Origin: Brevundimonas sp. M20
GTDB taxonomy: Bacteria > Pseudomonadota > Alphaproteobacteria > Caulobacterales > Caulobacteraceae
Assembly (NCBI RefSeq): GCF_006547065.1
Contig: NZ_CP041243.1
Coordinates: 1,565,001-1,629,000 of the forward strand
Reading direction: 5' to 3'
Length of the DNA: 64,000 nt
The notes under the pieces: generated by a model
Databases searched by the model: none
What the model saw: the letters and a program-made list of their open reading frames with translations, nothing else
Told to the model about the DNA's origin: nothing
Translations under genes and position numbers: made by a program
Shown here: in pieces, positions 54,858-64,000 of the stretch
How positions within the stretch are numbered: the first letter of the stretch is position 1
Layout: every line of letters starts with the position of its first letter

Positions 54858-56012
54858 ATGCGCTTACTCCTGCTCCTCACCGCCCTCCTGCCCTTCGCGG
54901 GGTCCGTTCAGGCCCAGACGACGGACCTGACGCCGGAGGCGTACCGGGCCGACGCCCTGTCGGTCGAAGGGCTGGTGAACCGCCAGTACGCCTATCTGGA
55001 TCGCTTCCCTGACGGGGTCATGCCGATGACCGAGGCCCTGCGGGCGGAGGCCTCGGCGGTACACGACCGGTCCAGCCTGTTGCGCTATCTCGAGCATGCG
55101 CTCACGGCGCTGGCGGACCATCATGCGATCACCGGCAGCTCGTTCCGTGACAGCTGGGCGCTGGTTCCCAGCTACGCGGACCTGTGGGTCGAGCGGGAGG
55201 GCGAGGTCTGGCGGATCACCGCCGTGCGTGAAGGCTCCCCGGCCGAGGCGGCGGGTGTAAGGGCCGGCGAGACGCTGGACGCGGTCGGCGGGGTCGTCAC
55301 GACCGAGGCGGTGCGCGCCTTCTGGAGCGAGATCGGACTGACGCCGGGCGGCGAGCGGGACGGCTATGCGGCGCGGGTGCTGGCGGCGGGGCGGCGGGAT
55401 CGACCGCGTGACCTGACCATCTCGGGGCGGCGACTGACCCTGCCCAATCTCTACACGGTCAGCGCGGGCGACCGGCCGCCGGTGACGGTGACCGAGGCCG
55501 GAGACCGGCTGACGATCCGGTTCAATGACTCGCTGGGGAACAACGACACGGTCGCGGCCTTTGACGCGGCCATGGCGCGGGCCCGTCCTGGGCAGACCGT
55601 GGTGCTGGACCTGACCGACACGGCGAGCGGCGGCAATACGGTGGTGGCGCGGGGCGTGATGGGCTGGTTCGTCAGCGAGGCCCGGCCCTATCAGATCCAC
55701 AACCTGCCCGCCGAGGCGCGGGAGACCGGGGTGCCGCGCCAGTGGGTCGAGCAGGTCCTGCCCCGGGCGGGCAAGCGGTTTGAGGGGCGGGTCGTGGTGC
55801 GCGTGGGGCGCTGGACCGGCAGCATGGGCGAAGGGCTGGCGGTCGGGATGGATGCGCTGGGCGCGCGGGTTGAGGGGGACCGGATGGCGGGCCTTCTTGG
55901 AGCTATCTACGACCTGCGGCTGGAGAACTCCGGGCTGGCCATCAAGATCCCTGTGGAGCGGCTCCATGCCGTGGACGGGACACCCCGGGAGGCCTTCGTT
56001 CCGGTCCGCTGA
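54858..56012 (+). CDS. Secreted PDZ-S41-like protein
   Basis: A 384-residue protein with a signal peptide (LLLLLTALLPFAGSVQAQ), a helical N-terminal part (DALSVEGLVNRQYAYLDRFPDG), a PDZ-like segment (ITAVREGSPAEAAGVRAGETLDAVGG) near residue 140 and a C-terminal S41-like fold with VVLDLTDTASGGNTV and RWTGSMGEGLAVGMDALGA, where the Ser of SMGEG sits where S41 peptidases hold the nucleophile. The usual Lys partner is not clearly visible, so proteolysis is uncertain. ATG at 54858 was chosen by signal peptide placement. Confidence 0.72.
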   Translation: MRLLLLLTALLPFAGSVQAQTTDLTPEAYRADALSVEGLVNRQYAYLDRFPDGVMPMTEALRAEASAVHDRSSLLRYLEHALTALADHHAITGSSFRDSWALVPSYADLWVEREGEVWRITAVREGSPAEAAGVRAGETLDAVGGVVTTEAVRAFWSEIGLTPGGERDGYAARVLAAGRRDRPRDLTISGRRLTLPNLYTVSAGDRPPVTVTEAGDRLTIRFNDSLGNNDTVAAFDAAMARARPGQTVVLDLTDTASGGNTVVARGVMGWFVSEARPYQIHNLPAEARETGVPRQWVEQVLPRAGKRFEGRVVVRVGRWTGSMGEGLAVGMDALGARVEGDRMAGLLGAIYDLRLENSGLAIKIPVERLHAVDGTPREAFVPVR

Positions 56013-56467
56013 TCACTCCGCCGGCAGGGTGTAGTCCAGGACGTAGCGGTGCTCGCCGTCAGCGATGGTCAGGTGGAAGACGCCGACGAGGCCCTCCAGC
56101 GCGCCCGTGCCCGAGCCGGGGACGACGGTGATGGACAGGTCCTGCGCGCCGCGATCCATGATCCCCCGATGGACCAGAAGGAAGGTCCCCTCATGGCCGT
56201 CGAGGGCGCCGCGCACCCGCTCCATGGCGACATAGGCGCCCGACTGGTTCGGGCCCATGGAGCCGAGCATCTCGCCCTCCCCGGTTCCGGTGAGGCCGCC
56301 GTGGAAGGTCTTGGACAGGGTCATGCGGCCGTGAAGGTCCGCCGCCGCGCCCTCGGCGGGCGGGACCGGTGTGATGGAGACGGTGAACGTTCCGCTGGCC
56401 TGATGGGACACGGGGGCCTCCTGTGGGGCGATGGCAAGGCTGACGGCGGCGAGGATGGACGCCAGCA

Positions 56468-56468
<1 letters not shown>
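56013..56468 (-). CDS. DUF3224-family protein
   Basis: A 151-residue beta-rich protein with a short hydrophobic N-terminus that may be a signal peptide (LASILAAVSLAIAPQEAP). The DUF3224 pattern is ASGTFTVSITPVPP, LSKTFHGGLTGTGEGEMLGS, YVAMERVRGALDGHEGTFLLVHRG and LEGLVGVFHLTI. Function unknown. The ATG at 56468 overlaps the dnaE stop (TGATG); a GTG one codon earlier is equally possible. It converges without spacer with the S41-like gene. Confidence 0.8.
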
Positions 56469-59965
<3,497 letters not shown>

Positions 59966-60089
59966 CCGTCCATGGTGAACCGAGTCTCACATCCTGGTCG
60001 CCGGAAACACCGGAAAGCGACGCGGGGCGGATGTGACCGGGGATGGCCTGTGGACCGGCGCCGGGCGGACCTCGTCGCGCCGGGCGGAT

Positions 60090-60116
60090 GTGCACTCAAT
60101 TATTTTTTGAGTGCAC
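60090..60116. promoter_or_regulatory. Perfect 10-bp inverted repeat upstream of dnaE
   Basis: GTGCACTCAA (60090-60099) and TTGAGTGCAC (60107-60116) around a 7-base T-rich loop. It lies 125-150 bases before the dnaE start and 18 bases after the stop of the small membrane peptide gene. It may be the terminator of the short gene or an operator; no T-run lies beyond the stem on the minus strand. Confidence 0.6.
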
Positions 60117-60133
60117 TTTAGTGGCCTTTTCGA

Positions 60134-60229
60134 TCAGGCGGCGGGGAGCAGCAGGACCGCCTGCCAGACCAGCAGCACGAAACCGGCGCACGACGCCAAT
60201 GACAGACACTCCCGAACCCAACGCGCCAT
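60134..60229 (-). CDS. 31-residue membrane peptide under LexA control, SidA-like candidate
   Basis: Frame of 31 codons from ATG 60229 to TGA 60134-60136. The peptide begins MARWVRECLSLA, then a hydrophobic helix of about 18 residues (SCAGFVLLVWQAVLLLPA), with a basic/acidic head (RWVRE) toward the cytoplasm. The ribosome binding site GGGAGG (60235-60240) lies 5 bases before the ATG. A -35 TTGACG (60283-60288), 17-base spacer and -10 TAGAAC (60260-60265) lie upstream, overlapped by two LexA boxes. Known: in Caulobacter a 29-residue inner-membrane peptide, SidA, is SOS-induced and blocks division through FtsW/FtsN. Identity with SidA is inferred from size, topology and control, not from alignment. 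Confidence 0.7.
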   Translation of the reverse strand: MARWVRECLSLASCAGFVLLVWQAVLLLPAA

Positions 60230-60248
60230 GACGGCCTCCCGGATATAT

Positions 60249-60281
60249 GTTCTTGTTGTGTTCTATGTTCTTGTTATGTTC
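60249..60281 (-). promoter_or_regulatory. Two tandem LexA (SOS) boxes with promoter
   Basis: GTTC-N7-GTTC occurs at 60249-60263 and again at 60267-60281, the alphaproteobacterial LexA box form (GAAC-N7-GAAC on the minus strand). The boxes cover the -10 (60260-60265) and the spacer to -35 TTGACG (60283-60288), exactly where repression would be tight. The two boxes are 18-base direct repeats with few differences. Expected to control the 31-residue peptide. Confidence 0.85.
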
Positions 60282-60295
60282 ACGTCAAGGGGTCG

Positions 60296-61117
60296 TCAGT
60301 TCCGATTGTTCCCGAAGGCGCCACGCGTGAGCAGGATAGTCTTCCAAAAACCCTCGCGATCCAGAATCGTCTGATCAGGCGTGGCGACCGGGCGGTGCTC
60401 GAGAAGGGCGAACCGGAAAGCCTTGCGTACATAGTCGAGGTTCGGGTTCGTCACGAGTTGGCGAAGTTCCGCGTTGTTGCCGTGCCCGGTTGCGGCGTAT
60501 TCGCACCACCGCGACCAGACACCGCCTTGCCCATACGCCGAGCCGACATAGCGTTTCCCCGTCAGAACGTCGGAGATCAGGTAGATGCCCTTGATGCTGC
60601 TGAGGGCCGCCATCCAATCAGCCCGTCCTGTGCGCGCCAGATTTTCAAGTTCGGCGAAAGACAGGTCGATACCGTCGAAACCCGGGAATGCGCGACCGCT
60701 GTAGGGCTCTGCCAGCACCTCAGACACCTGCATGAGCGGATAGTGGTTTTCAAAGTTCAACCGGACAGAACGGTCTCGGTAAGGATGTCTGATCTTCAAT
60801 CGGCCGATGAATGCGGATCCCTCGGCGGAGCGGGAGACCACATACTGATCAGCCTTGCGGTCAAGAACATCGAAGATGCCCGTGAATAGCCAGATGTCGG
60901 GCTCATGATAGAAGCGAGCGAGCGAGAAGATGCGTGGGCGATTGAACTCGTCCCGAGCTGGTCTGTATTCCTGCCATGTCTGATAATCCGCCGGGCTGTT
61001 CACCCACACGTCCAGCGGCTCATGCTGCCGGTTCCACCGCGAGAAGTGGATCTTGAAGGTGGCCGGCGCCGCCAGCGGCCAGATGTCAGACAGAAGGATG
61101 GGCGCCGAGACGCCCAT
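60296..61117 (-). CDS. GIY-YIG nuclease-domain protein
   Basis: A 273-residue protein. The C-terminal third holds a GIY-YIG domain: KGIYLISDVLTGKRYVGSAYG near residue 180, then GVWSRWCEYAATGHGNNAEL and later FRFALLEHRPVATPDQTILDREGFWKTIL, with the catalytic-site Glu in DREGFWK. The first 170 residues are of unknown fold (WEYR/FHEPDIWLF). This architecture is found in stand-alone, often patchily distributed proteins. The ATG at 61117 overlaps the lolD stop (TGATG). AT content is higher than in lolD or dnaE. Confidence 0.75.
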   Translation of the reverse strand: MGVSAPILLSDIWPLAAPATFKIHFSRWNRQHEPLDVWVNSPADYQTWQEYRPARDEFNRPRIFSLARFYHEPDIWLFTGIFDVLDRKADQYVVSRSAEGSAFIGRLKIRHPYRDRSVRLNFENHYPLMQVSEVLAEPYSGRAFPGFDGIDLSFAELENLARTGRADWMAALSSIKGIYLISDVLTGKRYVGSAYGQGGVWSRWCEYAATGHGNNAELRQLVTNPNLDYVRKAFRFALLEHRPVATPDQTILDREGFWKTILLTRGAFGNNRN

Positions 61118-61830
61118 CAATAAGCGTGGGCTTCCGCCGGACGCTCTTCCAGGTGCCCGTCCTTGATGGCGAAGACGCGGTCCATGTGGCCGGCCAGTTC
61201 CATGTTGTGGGTGGCGATCAGGGCGGCGACGCCGGTGGATTTCACCACGTCGTGCAGGGCCTCGAACACGGTCTGGCTGGTGGCCGGGTCGAGGTTGCCG
61301 GTCGGCTCGTCGGCCAGAAGCAGGCGCGGACGGTTGGCCAGGGCGCGGGCCACGGCGACGCGCTGACGCTCGCCGCCCGACATTTGTGACGGCTGGTGGG
61401 TCAGGCGGTCGCCGAGGCCGAGGGCGGTCAGAAGCTCCTCGGCGCGGGCGCGGGCGTCGGCCTGTTTCCAGCCGGCGATGCGCAGCGGCAGGGCCACGTT
61501 ATCGCGGGCGTCGAACTCGGGCAGCAGGTGGTGGAACTGATAGACGAAGCCGATGCGGTCCAGACGGATGTGGGTCCGCTGGCGGTCGCTGAGGGCGGCC
61601 ACGGCTTCCCCGTCGATCTTCACCTCGCCCTCGGTCGGATGCTCCAGCAGGCCCGCGGCGTGCAGGAGGCTGGACTTGCCCGAGCCGGAGGGGCCGATCA
61701 GGCCGACGATCTCGCCGGGCATGATGTCGAGATCGACGCCGCGCAGGACGGTCAGGCCGCCGGCCGCGGTGTCGTAGGTGCGGGTCAGGCCGCGCACCGA
61801 AAGGACGGGAGCCACGGTCGTCTTACTCAT
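61117..61830 (-). CDS. lolD: Lipoprotein-releasing ABC transporter ATPase LolD
   Basis: A 237-residue ATPase. Walker A is GLIGPSGSGKSSLLHAAG, the signature QMSGGERQRVAVARAL and Walker B LLLADEPTGNLDPATS. The neighbouring permease confirms a LolD role: it powers release of lipoproteins from the inner membrane. It overlaps lolC by 8 bases. The start is ATG at 61830. Confidence 0.95.
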   Translation of the reverse strand: MSKTTVAPVLSVRGLTRTYDTAAGGLTVLRGVDLDIMPGEIVGLIGPSGSGKSSLLHAAGLLEHPTEGEVKIDGEAVAALSDRQRTHIRLDRIGFVYQFHHLLPEFDARDNVALPLRIAGWKQADARARAEELLTALGLGDRLTHQPSQMSGGERQRVAVARALANRPRLLLADEPTGNLDPATSQTVFEALHDVVKSTGVAALIATHNMELAGHMDRVFAIKDGHLEERPAEAHAY

Positions 61831-63142
61831 AACGGAGGGCCTCGACCGGATCGAGCTTGGCGGCCTGCCAGGACGGGATCAGTCCGGCGACGCAGCTCAT
61901 GAAGAAGGACCAGACGGTGACCCAGAAGACGTCGACCGGATCGACCAGGGCCGGGACGGCGTCCAGCATATAGACGTCGGCGTCGAAGAGCTTGGTCTGG
62001 AAGACAAACTCCAGGAAATGCTGGATCGAGCCGATGTTCAGGCAGAACAGCAGGCCGAGCAGCAGGCCGGTCAGGGTGCCCGCCACGCCGATCATGGCGC
62101 CGGACAGGAAGAAGATCCGCAGCATGGACGACTGGCTGGCGCCCACGGTGCGCAGGATGGCGATGTCGCGCGTCTTGTTCTTCACCAGCATGACGATGCC
62201 GGAGATGATGTTCAGCGCGGCGATGGCGACGACGAGGCCCAGGATGATGCTCATGGCCGCCCGCTCGACCTTCAGCGCGCCCCAGAAGGCGGCGAGGCGG
62301 TCGCGCCAGTCGGTGACGACGCCGGTCTGACCGACGGCGCGCTGGACGGGCAGGCGCATGGATTCGACGCGGTCAGGCTGGTCGATCTTCAGCTCGATCA
62401 CGTCCCAGACGGAATCCTTGCCGTAGAACAGCTGGGCCTGTTCCAGCGGCATGAAGATGAAAGCCTGATCGAAGTCCGTCGTGCCGGAGCTGAACACGCC
62501 GCCGACGCGGTAGGTCTTCTCCAGCCCGCCCAGATTGCCGAAGGCGCTGGAGGCGCCGGTGGGCGAATACAGGGTGATGGGATCGCCGATGCGAAGACCC
62601 AACCCCTCGGCCAGCGCCTTGCCGATCAGGACGTTGTCGCCGCCGAACTCGCCCCGGCCGAAGCTGCGGATCGCCTCGGGCGTCTCTTCGAGGCTCTCGT
62701 AGACGTATTGCATGGAGGGCAGGTCGCCGGGGGCGACGCCGCGCACGATGGCGCCCGTCGTGGCCCCGCCCGCGCGGACGATGCTCTGGTCATTGGTCAT
62801 CGGGGTGACGAAGGCGACGCCCGGGACGGCCTTCAGACGAGCGACTGCCGCGTCCCGCTCGGGCGAGTTCAGCAGGTCGCCGGACACATACATATGCCCG
62901 TTGAACGACAGCATGCGGTCCAGCAGCGTCGCCCGGAAGCCGGCCATGATGCTCATCACCGTGATCAGCGCCATCACGGCCAGCGCGATGGCGACGTAGG
63001 AGATGATGGCGATCAGGGCGATGCCGCCCTCCTTGCGCTTGGCGCGAAGGTAGCGGAGGGCCAGTCCGATCTCCCAGGCGGAGAAGGGACCGGCGGGCTT
63101 CGTCGGCTTCGTCGGCTGGGCGGCCGGCGTGGCGTTGGTCAT
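61823..63142 (-). CDS. lolC: Lipoprotein-releasing permease LolC/E type
   Basis: A 439-residue FtsX/LolC-like permease. N-terminal [21 protein letters not shown] is followed by a first membrane helix at about 40-62, a large periplasmic domain to about 290, and three more helices at about 295-325, 345-375 and 395-420. Only one such permease is visible here, so LolC/E may be a homodimer, the arrangement also called LolF in some bacteria. It overlaps proS and lolD at both ends. Confidence 0.92.
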   Translation of the reverse strand: MTNATPAAQPTKPTKPAGPFSAWEIGLALRYLRAKRKEGGIALIAIISYVAIALAVMALITVMSIMAGFRATLLDRMLSFNGHMYVSGDLLNSPERDAAVARLKAVPGVAFVTPMTNDQSIVRAGGATTGAIVRGVAPGDLPSMQYVYESLEETPEAIRSFGRGEFGGDNVLIGKALAEGLGLRIGDPITLYSPTGASSAFGNLGGLEKTYRVGGVFSSGTTDFDQAFIFMPLEQAQLFYGKDSVWDVIELKIDQPDRVESMRLPVQRAVGQTGVVTDWRDRLAAFWGALKVERAAMSIILGLVVAIAALNIISGIVMLVKNKTRDIAILRTVGASQSSMLRIFFLSGAMIGVAGTLTGLLLGLLFCLNIGSIQHFLEFVFQTKLFDADVYMLDAVPALVDPVDVFWVTVWSFFMSCVAGLIPSWQAAKLDPVEALRYE

Positions 63143-64000
63143 CCGATGAGCCTCGAAATGGCTTCGTCCAGCGGCAGGGTCAGTTTCTCGCCGGTGGCGC
63201 GGCGCTTCAGTTCGACCACGCCGTCCGCCAGACCCTTGGGCCCGATGGTCAGCTGCCAGGGCACGCCGATCAGGTCGGCGGTGGCGAACTTGCCGCCCGG
63301 ACGTTCGTCGGTGTCGTCGTAGAGGACGTCCTTGCCCGCGGCCTCGAGGCGGTGAACGGCCTCCTCACAGGCGGTCGAGACGGCTTCGTCATTGGCGCGC
63401 AGGTTGATGACCACCACGTCGAACGGGGCCACGGCGTCCGGCCAGATGATTCCGCCCGCGTCGTGGCTGGCCTCGATGATAGCGCCGAGCAGGCGCGACA
63501 CGCCGACGCCGTAGCTGCCCATGTGAACCGGGGCTTCCTTGCCGTCCGGACCCTGGACGTTGGCCTTCATGGCGGCGGAGTATTTGGTGCCGAAGTAGAA
63601 GATGTGGCCGACCTCGATGCCGCGGGCCGAGAGCCGGTCGCCCTCGGCGGTTCCGGCCTCGAAGGCCGCCGCGTCGTGCATTTCCTCGGTGGCGGCGTAC
63701 AGGGCGGTGCGTTCGTCGAAGACGGCCTGCACGGCCTCGGGGCTGAAGTCGTGGCCGGGCGCGGGCATCTCGACCAGCTTGCGGTCGCAGAAGACCTCGC
63801 TCTCGCCGGTCTCGGCCAGAACGATGAACTCGTGCGACAGGTCGCCGCCGATGGGGCCGGTGTCGGCGCGCATCGGAACGGCTTTCAGCCCGATGCGGGC
63901 GAAGGTGTTCAGATAGGCCGCGAACATGCGGTTGTAAGCGACGCGGGCGGCGGCCTCGTCGATGTCGAACGAATAGGCGTCCTTCATCAGGAACTCGCGG
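63139..64000 (-). CDS. proS: Prolyl-tRNA synthetase, 5' end beyond the window
   Basis: The C-terminal 286 residues or so of a class II synthetase. Visible: [15 protein letters not shown] at the edge (motif 2 region, bacterial type), [23 protein letters not shown] near the middle (motif 3 with Arg), and the anticodon-binding domain from about [14 protein letters not shown] to the end. This is the short, alphaproteobacterial ProS without an editing insert in the visible part. It overlaps lolC by 4 bases. The gene continues past 64000. Confidence 0.93.
   Translation of the reverse strand, partial: REFLMKDAYSFDIDEAAARVAYNRMFAAYLNTFARIGLKAVPMRADTGPIGGDLSHEFIVLAETGESEVFCDRKLVEMPAPGHDFSPEAVQAVFDERTALYAATEEMHDAAAFEAGTAEGDRLSARGIEVGHIFYFGTKYSAAMKANVQGPDGKEAPVHMGSYGVGVSRLLGAIIEASHDAGGIIWPDAVAPFDVVVINLRANDEAVSTACEEAVHRLEAAGKDVLYDDTDERPGGKFATADLIGVPWQLTIGPKGLADGVVELKRRATGEKLTLPLDEAISRLIG

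Noticed and set aside
60111-60374. Plus-strand frame of 87 codons across the small SOS peptide gene and the LexA boxes
   Set aside because: It begins within the inverted repeat without a ribosome site and would run through the LexA boxes; the minus-strand frame has the promoter, boxes and ribosome site in the right order.
61778-63322. Plus-strand open frame of 514 codons over lolC and lolD
   Set aside because: Antisense shadow of two clearly identified overlapping transporter genes; no start signal and no domain.

Overview
This window looks like chromosomal core DNA of an alphaproteobacterium of the Caulobacterales, most likely Brevundimonas or a close relative. GC content is high throughout. 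The pyruvate dehydrogenase genes sit in the order pdhA, pdhB (E1 beta with an N-terminal lipoyl domain), DUF5076, pdhC, glutathione peroxidase, lpdA, close to eno and ftsB. There is one RelA/SpoT-type enzyme next to rpoZ, a single LolC/E-type permease with LolD, and a LexA box of the alphaproteobacterial form GTTC-N7-GTTC. The genus is an inference from gene order and protein character; no rRNA or tRNA gene is present to test it.

Layout. 1-8.9 kb: end of an M15 peptidase gene, a short zinc-protease-like protein, wrbA, an LigB-type dioxygenase, DoxX, an Aas-like acyl-ACP synthetase, lipA, a COQ10/RatA-like protein, an FAD oxidoreductase, two GNAT acetyltransferases, rpmF with a clear terminator, and a lipoprotein. 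9-16.7 kb: eno, ftsB and the lipoate-dependent pyruvate dehydrogenase operon. 16.7-30.2 kb: housekeeping and mixed genes (DUF3606, a hydroxyisobutyrate-dehydrogenase-like enzyme with a flavin reductase, motB, bpt, htpX, lemA, parC, a nitronate monooxygenase, a CcdA-thioredoxin fusion, recO). 30.4-33.0 kb: an ArsR-SRPBCC-SRPBCC-VOC operon behind a promoter with paired operator-like sites, then a RibD-like gene broken by an amber codon. 33.0-45 kb: a serine hydrolase, the minus-strand group era-rnc-lepB with acpS-pdxJ-pyrE-LOG upstream, a low-GC membrane gene fused by overlap to rsh, then rpoZ, folK, a NYN-domain gene and smpB. 45-56.5 kb: dapA, a soluble lytic transglycosylase, a BtuFCD-like ABC importer with a TetR regulator, a glycosyltransferase, two RNA methyltransferase-like genes and an S41-type protein. 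56.5-64 kb: DUF3224, dnaE, a 31-codon membrane peptide under two LexA boxes, a GIY-YIG protein, lolD, lolC and the 3' two-thirds of proS.

The most striking item is at 60134-60281. A 31-residue, single-membrane-segment peptide is preceded by a strong ribosome binding site and by a promoter (TTGACG, 17 bp, TAGAAC) whose spacer and -10 are covered by two tandem LexA boxes. It is too short for routine gene calling. By size, topology and control it resembles the SOS-induced division inhibitor SidA of Caulobacter crescentus. Other points worth attention are the ~200-residue His/Glu/Ala-rich tail on signal peptidase I, the low-GC gene translationally coupled to rsh, the amber-interrupted RibD-like gene, and a degenerate PHP motif in DnaE.

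Most genes are tightly packed, with 1-8 base overlaps that suggest translational coupling. No CRISPR array, insertion sequence, prophage, rRNA or tRNA was found, and no gene-free stretch exceeds about 300 bases.
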